A stretch of 64,000 bases of DNA, taken from assembly GCF_034313845.1 (NCBI RefSeq), contig NZ_JAVIWN010000004.1. One strand, 5' to 3'. A program made the translations under genes and the position numbers. The number at the start of each line of letters is the position of its first letter. Positions within the stretch are counted from its first letter, which is position 1. The stretch comes from Actimicrobium sp034313845. GTDB lineage: Bacteria > Pseudomonadota > Gammaproteobacteria > Burkholderiales > Burkholderiaceae_D. The notes beneath the pieces were generated by a model. The model was given only the letters and a program-made list of their open reading frames with translations. It made no database searches and was not told where the DNA came from. Positions 51,201-60,743 of the stretch are shown piece after piece.

Positions 51201-54200
51201 CGATCATATTTTGAGCCGTGAATTCCTGACCACGCTGCTCGGTTACGGCGGCCATCGCCTGCTCGAAGCGCGCGACGGCATCGAAGGTCTGGCGTTGATG
51301 CGCGCAGAACATCCCGACCTCGTGATTGTCGATGTCCTGATGCCCAACATGAATGGCTACGAGTTCGTCATCCAGATGCAAAGCGAGTACGGGATTGCAC
51401 TCACGCCGGTCATTTTTTATACGGCCACCTATCGCGAGCGGGAAGCCACCGTGATCGCGCAAGCCTGCAATGTCGGCTGGATACTGCCAAAGCCAACCGA
51501 ACCGGGCGTGATCCTGAAAGTGGTGCATGAAGCGCTCGGCTTGCCGATGCACATTGCCGACTATCTGCCGGCCGAAGTGACTGTCAGCGATCACAGTGGT
51601 TTTGGTCAGGTCGACAACCAGCTGGTCGACTATCTGGTGGCGCTCGAAAACAGCAGTCATCAGATCGCCAATCTGGTCGAGGACGATGCTTCGCAACTGT
51701 TTGACGCCAATGAAAATCGCCAGGTTGCACAGCGTCTTTCCGCGTCACTTGCCGGCCTGCAGACCGTCAGTTTGCGTTTGACTTCGCTCATCGAACTGGG
51801 TATCGAACTGGCTGCCGAGCGGGATCCGCGCCGCTTGCTTGATGCCGGTTGCCGGGTGGCGGGCCGCATCTGTGCGGCGCAATCGGTCGTGGTGGCAATG
51901 TATGAACCGGCGTCGACGCTTCCTCACCATCTTGCCTGCCGCGGCATTGATGAGGCAGTCAAGGCAAAGTGGCTGGTGACACCGTTGAGCGGCACGCTGG
52001 CCGGATTGATGGAGGGAGGGGCGCTGGTGTGTCTGTCGGGCCTGTCGGGCCAGCCGCAAGAAGCCGGTTTGCCGGACTGGCACAGCCCGCTGCATTCCTT
52101 TCTGGGCGTCGCAGTGGCTTCGCGCAACCGTGTCCATGGCTGGATGTATCTGCTCGATAAAGTCGGTGCCGCCAGTTTCAGCGAAGTCGACCAGCAAAGC
52201 GCGACCACAATTGCCACGCAACTCGCCATCTCGTACGAAAATTTGCAGTTGGTTAAACAGATCCAGTCCCATCACGAATCCATCTCCATCGAAGTCGCGC
52301 AGCGCAAAGAGGTCGAAGAACGCCTTGTTGCGAGCCTGCGGGCGCGCACCTTGATGACACGCTGTAACCAGGCAATGGTGCGCGCCACCGGCGAGTCGAG
52401 CATGCTCGATCAGATGTGTCGGGCTGTGGTCGAGATCGGGGCCTACACGATGGCCTGGATCGCCTTTATCGGACCTGACGGCGAATTGCTACCGGTCGCG
52501 CAAGCCGGTGCGGTCGACAACAACACACCATTTTTCCCGCCCAATTGGGCCCGTGACGAACAAGGCTGGACGCCAGCGGCGACCGTCATTCGCACCGGTG
52601 TGACTGGCATGGTCAATGATGTGATGGCCATCTTGCCGCTGCAGGCATGGCACGAAAAAGCCCGTGCACGCGGCTACCATTGCGCGATGTCGCTCCCGTT
52701 GCATGACGGCGGCAACGTGCTGGGCGTCTTCACGATTTGCGCTGGCGTTGCGCATGCCTTTGATGCGCGGCAAGTCGACCTGTTTGAAGAGCTGGCTCGC
52801 GATATCGCGTATGGCGTCAACCACCTGCGCAACAAGAGTGGTCGCGTCGAAGCCGAGCGATCACTGAAAGCGTCCGAAGACAATCTCTCGAAGATACTGG
52901 CATCGATCGACAACGTGGTCTGGTCGCATTCCGGCAGTCAGCTGCTTTATCTCAATCCGGTGGTCGAGCAGGTCTACGGCCGGCGTGCCGAAGAATTTTT
53001 TAGCGACCCGCGCTTGTGGTTCATGGTGATTCATCCGGATGATGTGATGCGGGTGCGTAATCGCCGCACGAAATTGCTCGAGAACGGCAACCTCACGCAG
53101 GAATATCGCATCCTCCGACCCGACGGCACGATCCGCTGGATCGAAGACCGATCCAAGGCGGTGCGCGATGTCAATGGCAACGTGCTGCGTTTCGATGGGG
53201 TAGAAATCGATATCACCGGCCGCAAGGAAGACGAAGCGCGCTTCGTCCACATGGCCAACCATGATGCGCTGACCGGGCTGGCCAATCGCAATTTACTGAG
53301 CGACCGGCTCACACAAGCCATGTTGCAGGCGCGTCGTACCAACCAGTTGCTAGCGGTGTTATTTCTCGACCTCGATCGCTTCAAGGAAGTCAACGACAGT
53401 GGCGGTCACGTGCTCGGCGATGCATTGCTCAAGGCCGTCGCCGTGAGGCTGTGCGAAACCATCCGTGACAACGATACCGTGGCGCGACAGGGTGGGGACG
53501 AATTCATCATCCTGCTGGCGAACCTGCACACGCAGGCCGAAGTGGTGCTGGTGGTCGACAAAATTCTGGCCGCATTTGTCCCGCCTTTTCTGGTCGAGGG
53601 ACAAAACCTGTGCATCTCGGTGAGTGCCGGCGTGACGGTTTTTCCGAACGACAGCGACGACACGGCGGCGCTGTTGCGCAATGCCGATTACGCGATGTAC
53701 GGTGCCAAGACGCAGGACGGGATTTCGGTTCAGTACTATTCGCAGGAAATGGGCGACCGCTCGATCGAGCGGGCCGACCTCGAGGGTCGTTTGCGAACCG
53801 CCCTGCACAAGCATGAATTCACCGTGCACTACCAGCCCAAGGTGAACATCGATACCGAGTGCATCATCGGCACCGAAGCGCTGATCCGCTGGCCGCAAGC
53901 CGACGGCTCGATGATCAGTCCGGGCGTCTTCATTCCGGTGGCCGAAGAAATCGGTCAGATCACACAGATCGGCGAGTGGGTGTTGCACACGGCCTGCGCG
54001 CAAAACAAGGCGTGGCAGGACGCCGGCCTGCCACGCATCAGCGTTGCGGTCAATCTGTCGGCGCGCCAGTTCATGCAGCCGGGACTGCTCGAATCAGTGC
54101 GACGCGCGCTGGGAGAAAGCGGACTGGAGGCGCGCTATCTGGAACTCGAACTGACCGAAAGCATGATGATGAATAATGCCGAACATTTCATCACCACGCT

Positions 54201-54576
54201 GCATGCCCTCAAGTCGATGGGGGTGCAATTATCCATCGATGATTTCGGCACCGGGTATTCGAGCCTGAGCTACCTCAAGCGCTTTCCGATTGACCGGCTG
54301 AAGATCGACCAATCCTTCATCCGCGACATCGTCACCGATACGGGCGACGCCACCATCACCCGGGCCGTGATCGCGCTTGGTCACAGTCTGAATCTGAAGG
54401 TCATCGCCGAAGGGGTCGAGACGGCCGAACAACTGGCCTTTTTGCGCGCGAATCAATGCGATGAAATCCAGGGATATTATTTTAGCCGGCCGGTCGGGGC
54501 GGACATGTTGGCGGGGTTGCTCGAAAAAAGTTGCGGACAGTTCGCCGACGCGGCTGGTTGCAGCAGGGTGCAATAA
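51178..54576 (+). CDS. Receiver-GAF-PAS-GGDEF-EAL cyclic di-GMP protein
   Basis: 1132 residues. Domain order: receiver (1-125, D52 in VDVLMPNMNG), a first GAF-like region (about 200-360), a second GAF-like region (about 390-560), PAS/PAC (about 565-690), GGDEF (GGDEF at 772-776 with inhibitory RDND 5 residues upstream) and EAL (E900-A-L; DDFGTG; LKIDQSF; AEGVET at 1077-1082). Both catalytic sites look intact. Phosphorylation of the receiver and GAF/PAS ligands could tune synthesis or breakdown of cyclic di-GMP. No membrane segments. Ends within a palindromic element. Confidence 0.93.
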   Translation: MATILIIDDHILSREFLTTLLGYGGHRLLEARDGIEGLALMRAEHPDLVIVDVLMPNMNGYEFVIQMQSEYGIALTPVIFYTATYREREATVIAQACNVGWILPKPTEPGVILKVVHEALGLPMHIADYLPAEVTVSDHSGFGQVDNQLVDYLVALENSSHQIANLVEDDASQLFDANENRQVAQRLSASLAGLQTVSLRLTSLIELGIELAAERDPRRLLDAGCRVAGRICAAQSVVVAMYEPASTLPHHLACRGIDEAVKAKWLVTPLSGTLAGLMEGGALVCLSGLSGQPQEAGLPDWHSPLHSFLGVAVASRNRVHGWMYLLDKVGAASFSEVDQQSATTIATQLAISYENLQLVKQIQSHHESISIEVAQRKEVEERLVASLRARTLMTRCNQAMVRATGESSMLDQMCRAVVEIGAYTMAWIAFIGPDGELLPVAQAGAVDNNTPFFPPNWARDEQGWTPAATVIRTGVTGMVNDVMAILPLQAWHEKARARGYHCAMSLPLHDGGNVLGVFTICAGVAHAFDARQVDLFEELARDIAYGVNHLRNKSGRVEAERSLKASEDNLSKILASIDNVVWSHSGSQLLYLNPVVEQVYGRRAEEFFSDPRLWFMVIHPDDVMRVRNRRTKLLENGNLTQEYRILRPDGTIRWIEDRSKAVRDVNGNVLRFDGVEIDITGRKEDEARFVHMANHDALTGLANRNLLSDRLTQAMLQARRTNQLLAVLFLDLDRFKEVNDSGGHVLGDALLKAVAVRLCETIRDNDTVARQGGDEFIILLANLHTQAEVVLVVDKILAAFVPPFLVEGQNLCISVSAGVTVFPNDSDDTAALLRNADYAMYGAKTQDGISVQYYSQEMGDRSIERADLEGRLRTALHKHEFTVHYQPKVNIDTECIIGTEALIRWPQADGSMISPGVFIPVAEEIGQITQIGEWVLHTACAQNKAWQDAGLPRISVAVNLSARQFMQPGLLESVRRALGESGLEARYLELELTESMMMNNAEHFITTLHALKSMGVQLSIDDFGTGYSSLSYLKRFPIDRLKIDQSFIRDIVTDTGDATITRAVIALGHSLNLKVIAEGVETAEQLAFLRANQCDEIQGYYFSRPVGADMLAGLLEKSCGQFADAAGCSRVQ

Positions 54577-54593
54577 CCGAAGGGCATTGCACC
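54567..54593. repeat. Palindromic intergenic element, copy 2
   Basis: GGTGCAAT and ATTGCACC enclose AACCGAAGGGC. The hairpin overlaps the stop codon of the GGDEF-EAL gene and lies in the convergent gap before the efflux operon. It differs from copy 1 at 35122 in one loop base. Confidence 0.8.
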
Positions 54594-54616
54594 GCATGCC
54601 AAGTTCGCGCCCTGAT

Positions 54617-55834
54617 TCAATCAATCGACCACAACAAATGTGCATCCAGTGACAGCCGCGCCTGTGCGGCCAGCGCATCGATCTGTGCCGATTCGGCGGC
54701 CAGCGCCGCGTCCATTGCCATGCGCCGATTGGTCAGCGCATCGGTGAGCGAGGCTTCGCCGAGCGTGTAGGCGCGCATCATCGTGGCCGATTGCTGTGCA
54801 CTCTGGTCGGCGATGCGCTGCATGGTTTGCCAGAGGGTGAGACTGCGCTGGCTGTCGGTGACGACGCGCTGCGCAGCGGCGCTGACTTTCATCTGCGTCA
54901 TGGCCGCGCGTTGGGTTGCCATACCCGCCTTGGCCACCGCACCATCCCGGTCGGCCGAGCGGCCTGCACCGGGCAAGGTGAACAGGATGCTGATGCTGAC
55001 CAGACGTTCCTGGCCATCGCGTTCACGACCGGCGCGTACGCCGATGGTCGGGTCGGGCATGCGTTCGCTGGAGACGCGCGCGGCCTGCAAGCCGAGCAGG
55101 TCGGCCTCGCCTTGCGCTAGCTCCAGTTCGTGATTGTCGCTAGTGATTTTGTCGCGCCACCAATCGCCCGATTCGGTCGAGGCGACCGGTATCGGCAAGG
55201 GTGCGGCATGCGGTACCGGCAGGCCGGGGTAGTTGGTCGCCAGCTGCTGCAAGGCCTGTTCGCGACGCAGCTGCGCTTGTTGCAGCAGTGCGCCGACACG
55301 GGCGCTTTCGGTATCGGCTTGCAGCAGTTCGATCTGCGCGGCGTCACCCGCCTTGACGCGTTTTTCGGCGATGGCGCGCAGCTGCGCGGCCAGGCCAACC
55401 TGTTCGTCGAGGCGCTCCGTCGCGCTCATTTCACGCAGCGCACTGAACCAGTCTGTTAGCAAAGTGCGACCGGCTTCATGCCACGCATCTTCATGGCCGG
55501 ACGTGGCCACGACAATACCCTTGTCGCCAATCGCACGGTCTTGCGCGGCTTTGCCGAACCAGCGTACGGAGCGCTCCAGCGCCACATCCTGTTCGTTGTA
55601 GCGACCGCCGATCTGGTCGGTACGCCGGCTCAGTCCGGTGCGCACGGTCCACTCATGGGTGCCGGCATCAAGACGGGATTTGCCGGCACGGGCCAGGTCG
55701 ATATTGATTGCGCTGGCGCGCACTTGCGGCAAATTTTCCAGCACGGTGCGCACCACCTGCTCCGGTGGCAACACCGATTGCGCCAGTACCGGTGCACTGA
55801 ACGCAACCAGCGCCAGCCACAGCACGGCCTTCAA
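54617..55834 (-). CDS. czcC: CzcC-type outer-membrane efflux protein
   Basis: 405 residues from TTG 55834, chosen because GGGAGG lies 5 bp upstream, the codon overlaps the DUF3240 stop and the resulting signal peptide (LKAVLWLALVAFSAPVLAQ) is compact; an ATG at 55873 would add 13 polar residues. TolC-type long helices (segments VGLAAQLRAIAEKRVKAGDA and the repeat-like second half) form the periplasmic tunnel. Works with the RND pump and adaptor to expel metal cations through the outer membrane. Confidence 0.85.
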   Translation of the reverse strand: MKAVLWLALVAFSAPVLAQSVLPPEQVVRTVLENLPQVRASAINIDLARAGKSRLDAGTHEWTVRTGLSRRTDQIGGRYNEQDVALERSVRWFGKAAQDRAIGDKGIVVATSGHEDAWHEAGRTLLTDWFSALREMSATERLDEQVGLAAQLRAIAEKRVKAGDAAQIELLQADTESARVGALLQQAQLRREQALQQLATNYPGLPVPHAAPLPIPVASTESGDWWRDKITSDNHELELAQGEADLLGLQAARVSSERMPDPTIGVRAGRERDGQERLVSISILFTLPGAGRSADRDGAVAKAGMATQRAAMTQMKVSAAAQRVVTDSQRSLTLWQTMQRIADQSAQQSATMMRAYTLGEASLTDALTNRRMAMDAALAAESAQIDALAAQARLSLDAHLLWSID

Positions 55835-56160
55835 TGCAGCCTCCCGAAACCGCTCAGCGCCGTGATCCACCATGCTACATCCGGGTTATGGATCTCGGCA
55901 GCCAATGCGTCGAGCAACTGGCGCAGTTCACTGTCACTGCCGGCAATCAGCACCAGCTTGCGGCGGCACCGGCCCTGGACTTTTTCCATTGTCGTCAGCA
56001 GCGTCGCACCGTTACCCATGCCTTCGGCATCGACGATGGTAAAACCGCGTGCCCACTGCGGATGCAGCATCAAAAAATCGAGTACGTCTTCTTCCAGCGC
56101 GACCGGAATGGCCAGCGTCAGCAAGGCGTCATGAGGAGAAAGGGGGGAAGTAGTCATCAT
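55831..56160 (-). CDS. DUF3240 family protein
   Basis: 109 residues. Matches DUF3240, a small PII-like cytoplasmic protein usually encoded inside heavy-metal RND operons. Features are EEDVLDFLMLHP and VQGRCRRKLVLIAGS. A PII-like sensing or regulatory role in efflux is suggested by family, not proven. It is 3 bp downstream of the RND gene (GGAG 7 bp before its ATG) and overlaps the CzcC start by 4 bp. Confidence 0.85.
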   Translation of the reverse strand: MMTTSPLSPHDALLTLAIPVALEEDVLDFLMLHPQWARGFTIVDAEGMGNGATLLTTMEKVQGRCRRKLVLIAGSDSELRQLLDALAAEIHNPDVAWWITALSGFGRLH

Positions 56161-56163
56161 GCT

Positions 56164-59100
56164 CTAGCTCCGTTCCGGCACGCCGAAGCGCTGGAACAAC
56201 AAGGGTAAAAGAATCAGCGTCAGCAGCGTGGCCGAGACTAGTCCGCCGATGACGACAATGGCCAGGGGCCGCTGGATTTCCGAACCGGGACCGGTCGCCA
56301 GCAACAGCGGGATCAGGCCGAAGCCGGTGATGCAGGCGGTCATCATGACCGGCCGGAAGCGGCGTAATGCGCCTTCGGTGACGACTTCCACCAGCGCCGC
56401 GCCGCGCGCCACCATCTGGTTGAAGCAAGTGATCATCACCAGTCCGTTAAGCACCGCGATACCCATCAGTGCAATGAAGCCAATGGATGCCGGTACCGAT
56501 AGATACTCGCCAGTAACAGCGAGGGCGATCACGCCGCCGAGCAGCGCAAACGGAATATTGACGAACACCAGCAGCGACTGCCGCACGCTGCCCAGCGTCG
56601 TGAACAGCAAAAAGAAAATCAGCGCCAGCGCGATCGGCACGACGATGGCCAGCCGCGCCGCAGCCCGTTGCTGGTTCTCGAACTGGCCACCCCACGACAA
56701 GCGATAACCGGCCGGCAGCTTGACCTGTTGCGCCACCTTCGCCCTGGCTTCATCGACAAAGCCGACCAGATCGCGTTCGCGCACATTGGCCCGCACGACC
56801 ACCATGCGCGACGAATTTTCGCGTTCGACCTTGACCGGCCCGTCGACCGTGCGCAGCCTGGCCAGCTGGCTCAATGCGACCGTGCTGCCATCGGCCACCG
56901 GCAAACGCAACTGGCTGAACAGGGTCGCTGACATATGCAACGCATCGCTGCCACGAATGAGCAACGGCACACGCTTGCCGTCTTCAATGACGATGCCACT
57001 GCTGCGGCCTTCGACCAACGTGCGCAAATCATTCTGGATTTGCTCGACGCTAAAGCCGAAGCGTCCGGCGGCAGCGCGGTCGATATCCACCTGCAGGTAT
57101 TGCACGCCTTCGTTTTTCACGGTCAGTACATCCTGGCTACCGGTGATGCCGCTGACGGTCTTGACGATCTGGTCGGCCAGTTTGGTGAGTACCGTATTGT
57201 CGGCACCATAGACCTTGATGGCGAGGTCGCCGCGTACGCCCGACAGCATTTCGGAGGTGCGCATTTCGATCGGCTGCGTGAAGCTGAAGTTCATGCCGGG
57301 GAAGGTGGCGGCGACGCGGCGCAGGCTATCGATGAGCGCGTCCTTGTTCTTGCTTTTCCATTGCTCGCGCGGCTTGAGGACCAGGAAGGTATCGGTCTCG
57401 TTGAGGCCCATCGGGTCCAGCCCGAGTTCGTCGGAGCCCGCGCGAGCGACAATGCTCAGTACGTCGGGCACTTCGGCGAGCAGGCGTTTCTGGATCGCCA
57501 GATCAAGCCGTGCGGATTCCTGCAGATTGATCGAGGGTAGCTTTTCGACCTGCATGATGATGTCGCCTTCATCGAGTGTCGGCATGAAGGATTTGCCGAT
57601 CAGCGGGAACAGGGCGGCACTGACTGCCAGCGCGACCAGCGCAGCGATGAAGACTGCGCGGGAATGCGCCAGCGAGCGCGTCAGCAGTGCGCGGTAACCG
57701 GCTTCGAGCTTGCGCACCAGCCACGGTGCCGGGCCATGGGTTTCCTTGAGCACGAACGAGGCGAGTACCGGAATAACGGTCAGCGACAGCACTAGCGATG
57801 CCGCCAGCGCAAAGGTGATCGTCATCGCCACCGGCGCAAACAGTTTGCCTTCGAGACCCTGCAGCGACAGCAGCGGCAGGAACACGATCATGATGACGAT
57901 CATGCCGGCCGTGACCGGCACGGCCACTTCTCGTACCGCCCGGTAGATCACATGCAGACGCGACAGCTTCGGACCATCGTGTGCGTTGCCGCTATGGGCT
58001 TCGATGTTCTCGACGACCACCACGGCGGCATCGACCAGCATGCCGATGGCAATCGCCAGTCCACCCAGTGACATCAGGTTGGCGCTCAGGCCGAACGCCT
58101 GCATCAGCAGAAAAGTGCCAAGCGCAGCCAGCGGCAGAATGCTCGCCACCACCAGCGCCGAGCGCACATTGCCAAGGAACAGATAGAGCAGGATGACGAC
58201 CAGAATCGTCGCTTCGCCGAGCGCACGGGTCACCGTCGAGACAGCCCGTTCGACCAGATTGCCGCGATCATAAAACGGCTTGATGGTGGTGCCGGCCGGG
58301 AGCGCCTTCTGCAATTCGGCAAGGCGTTCGCGCAACTGGCCGAGTACTTGCTGGGCATTGGCACCGCGCATGGCCAGCACCAGTCCTTCGACCGCTTCGC
58401 CTTGGCCATCCTTGGTGACCGTGCCGTAACGCGTCATCTCGCCGATGCGCACCGTGGCGACTTCGCCGACCCGGACTGCAAACCCGTCGCGCGTGCTGAT
58501 CGCAATGGCGCGCACGTCGTCGAGGCTCTGGATGCTGCCGCCACTGCGCACCAGCAGTGATTCTTCACCGGCACCGAGTCGACCGGCACCGTCGTTGCGG
58601 TTGTTGGTGTCGAGCGCTGTCTGCAATTGCGCCAGCGATAGCTTGCGTGCAGCGAGTGCCTCGACGTTCGGCACGACTTCATAACTGCGCACCATGCCGC
58701 CGAGTGAATTGACATCGGCCACGCCGGGGATATTGCGCAATTGCGGACGGATGGTCCACTCCAGCAGACTGCGTTTTTCCATCAGCGACAGCGGACCTTC
58801 GATCGTGAACATGTAGATTTCACCGAGCGGCGTGGTGATCGGCGCGAGGCCGCCACTGACCGAAGCCGGCATGTCTTTCATCACGTTGGCGAGTCGTTCG
58901 CTGACTTGCTGGCGGGCCCAGTAGACATCGGTGCCATCCTGAAAATCAAGCGTGATGTCGGCGATCGCGTACTTCGATTGCGAGCGCAGCATCACCTGCT
59001 TGTTGATGCCGAGCAGTTCCTGTTCGATCGGCGCGACGATGCGCATTTCGACTTCTTCCGGCGTCATGCCGGGAGCTTTCAGGATCAGCTTGACCTGGGT

Positions 59101-59235
59101 GCTGGAGACATCCGGAAAAGCATCGATGGGCAAATTACGAAATGCCTGGATGCCGGCACCAATCAGTACCAGCGTGACGACGAGCACCAGCAAACGCTGG
59201 GCCAGCGAAAAGGCAATCAGGCGGGCCAGCATCAA
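56164..59235 (-). CDS. czcA: CzcA-type heavy-metal RND efflux pump
   Basis: 1023 residues, 12 transmembrane segments and two large periplasmic loops, the size of HME-RND pumps. TM4 contains the proton-relay segment GMLVDAAVVVVENIE. The protein starts LARLIAFSLAQRLLVLVVTLVLIGAG and has the conserved NLPIDAFPDVSSTQVKL. Substrate (Zn/Co/Cd versus Cu/Ag) cannot be fixed by eye. Its ATG overlaps the adaptor stop as ATGA (59232-59235); a second ATG one codon in is possible. Confidence 0.92.
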   Translation of the reverse strand: MMLARLIAFSLAQRLLVLVVTLVLIGAGIQAFRNLPIDAFPDVSSTQVKLILKAPGMTPEEVEMRIVAPIEQELLGINKQVMLRSQSKYAIADITLDFQDGTDVYWARQQVSERLANVMKDMPASVSGGLAPITTPLGEIYMFTIEGPLSLMEKRSLLEWTIRPQLRNIPGVADVNSLGGMVRSYEVVPNVEALAARKLSLAQLQTALDTNNRNDGAGRLGAGEESLLVRSGGSIQSLDDVRAIAISTRDGFAVRVGEVATVRIGEMTRYGTVTKDGQGEAVEGLVLAMRGANAQQVLGQLRERLAELQKALPAGTTIKPFYDRGNLVERAVSTVTRALGEATILVVILLYLFLGNVRSALVVASILPLAALGTFLLMQAFGLSANLMSLGGLAIAIGMLVDAAVVVVENIEAHSGNAHDGPKLSRLHVIYRAVREVAVPVTAGMIVIMIVFLPLLSLQGLEGKLFAPVAMTITFALAASLVLSLTVIPVLASFVLKETHGPAPWLVRKLEAGYRALLTRSLAHSRAVFIAALVALAVSAALFPLIGKSFMPTLDEGDIIMQVEKLPSINLQESARLDLAIQKRLLAEVPDVLSIVARAGSDELGLDPMGLNETDTFLVLKPREQWKSKNKDALIDSLRRVAATFPGMNFSFTQPIEMRTSEMLSGVRGDLAIKVYGADNTVLTKLADQIVKTVSGITGSQDVLTVKNEGVQYLQVDIDRAAAGRFGFSVEQIQNDLRTLVEGRSSGIVIEDGKRVPLLIRGSDALHMSATLFSQLRLPVADGSTVALSQLARLRTVDGPVKVERENSSRMVVVRANVRERDLVGFVDEARAKVAQQVKLPAGYRLSWGGQFENQQRAAARLAIVVPIALALIFFLLFTTLGSVRQSLLVFVNIPFALLGGVIALAVTGEYLSVPASIGFIALMGIAVLNGLVMITCFNQMVARGAALVEVVTEGALRRFRPVMMTACITGFGLIPLLLATGPGSEIQRPLAIVVIGGLVSATLLTLILLPLLFQRFGVPERS

Positions 59236-60371
59236 GGTGCTCCGTCAGCGCCGAGGCCGATCCATGCACCCTTGAGTGCGACCAATCCCTTGACGGCGAC
59301 CGGATTGCCGGCCACCAGTTTGCCGGTGACAGCGACCGGGTCGGTGGCACCAGCGGAGGCACCAGCGGCCACCTCGACCTTGACCGCTTCAAAGCCGGTC
59401 GCATTGCGCACAAAGACAAACGATGCCTCGCCATTGCGCACGATGGCAGCAGCCGGTACACGCAGGCCCGTCGCGCCGGCCGTGCCCTGCGTGGTGGCTT
59501 CGATAAATTCATTGAGCTTGAGGCAGTCATCGGTCGCGGTTGGCACCGCGCGCACCAGCGTGCTCTGGTTGGTGCTGTTGACCTGCGCCGATACCGCAAT
59601 CACTTTGGCGCTGCCGCAGTGGTTCAGTTGCAGCATGTCGCCAGTGCGGATCAAGGCGGCTTGCTGGCGCGAAGCCTGAAACTCGATCCAGCGTGCGCCA
59701 TCCTTGCTGACGGTGGCCAGTGGCATGCCGGCTTCGATGCGCTGGCCCGGCGTCATTGTCACTTCCTGCAAGGTGCCGCGCACGCCGGCGACTATCGTGA
59801 CGGTCGGCGACAGCGTATTGCTGCTGACCAGTGCGCGGATCGCCGCGTCACCGATGCCGGCAGCGCGCAAGGCCTGATAGCGTTCTTTCGCGGCGATGCC
59901 GGCTTGCTGCGCTGCGCCGCGACTGTCCTGCACCCGCGACAACGCAATGATGCCTTCCTTGAGCAGGTTCTCGTTACGCGCCAGCTTGTCTTGTGCCAGC
60001 CGCGCCGCGATGGCCAGGTGCAGGTAATCGCGCTGCATTTCCATCAATGGCTGGCTAAACAGGGTCGCTACCGGCGTGCTGGCCTTGACCTGCTGTAACG
60101 ACTGCACATGAATTTGTCGGACCACGCCGCTGACGACAGCACTGATGACGGTAATGGCATTGGTCGGCGCGACAACGGTACCGGCCAGGACCTGACCGCC
60201 CGTGCCGCCAGCGCTGCTGACGACAGGTGCGGTGGCGATACCGGCGCGCAGGATCTGTTCTGCATTCAACGTAATTTGGCCGGGTGCAGCAGCCTGCGCG
60301 GCCATGGCCAGCATGGCGGTGGCGACCAGCGCCGGGAGGTGACGTACTTGCAGGGACATGGCATCACTCAT
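59232..60371 (-). CDS. czcB: CzcB-type periplasmic adaptor (membrane fusion protein)
   Basis: 379 residues. Signal peptide to about residue 29 (AQAAA), then the lipoyl/barrel-sandwich region (VLAGTVVAPTNAITVISAVVSG), an alpha-helical hairpin (about 120-180) and beta-barrel and membrane-proximal domains. It links the CzcA pump with the CzcC channel. It is the first gene of the four-gene efflux operon; a second ATG at 60359 is possible. No regulator gene is adjacent. Confidence 0.88.
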   Translation of the reverse strand: MSDAMSLQVRHLPALVATAMLAMAAQAAAPGQITLNAEQILRAGIATAPVVSSAGGTGGQVLAGTVVAPTNAITVISAVVSGVVRQIHVQSLQQVKASTPVATLFSQPLMEMQRDYLHLAIAARLAQDKLARNENLLKEGIIALSRVQDSRGAAQQAGIAAKERYQALRAAGIGDAAIRALVSSNTLSPTVTIVAGVRGTLQEVTMTPGQRIEAGMPLATVSKDGARWIEFQASRQQAALIRTGDMLQLNHCGSAKVIAVSAQVNSTNQSTLVRAVPTATDDCLKLNEFIEATTQGTAGATGLRVPAAAIVRNGEASFVFVRNATGFEAVKVEVAAGASAGATDPVAVTGKLVAGNPVAVKGLVALKGAWIGLGADGAP

Positions 60372-60660
60372 CAGGGTTTTGAATGGGACGGAGTGTGGGG
60401 GGCGATTGTTAAGGGATTCTTAATGGCATGCGGTTGTGCTGAACAAGGTCCACAGAAATCACATGGACACTGGTCAAGGTGTGTCCGATGGCGTGACATC
60501 GCGCCTGCGGCCTTGATTGCAGAAAGCAATGGCAGGTTCCGCCTTGCCGATTAGTCAGTCAGTTATCAAACATGATGGCTACTTTGTTGCCACCTTGTTG
60601 CCGATTTTTCGACTGCTAAAAGTTCACAAAATTTGTTGCTCAAGCCAGTCTCAACCTGCA

Positions 60661-60666
60661 TATAAT
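60661..60666 (+). promoter_or_regulatory. Candidate -10 element for the second DUF1800 operon
   Basis: A perfect TATAAT, with TTGCTC at 60636-60641 (19-bp spacing) as the likely -35. It lies 78 bp before the DUF1800 ATG in a 372-bp gap that has no other gene. Confidence 0.45.
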
Positions 60667-60678
60667 GCTTCAAGGAAA

Positions 60679-60709
60679 CATTTTGTTGTGTTTTCAGACG
60701 AACAAAATG
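60679..60709. promoter_or_regulatory. Candidate operator: 9-bp inverted repeat
   Basis: CATTTTGTT (60679-60687) and AACAAAATG (60701-60709) just downstream of the -10 element; the position suits a repressor site or a 5'-leader hairpin. Confidence 0.4.
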
Positions 60710-60743
60710 CTGTGTGGAAGTTTTATACCGTAAAGGATTCGCT

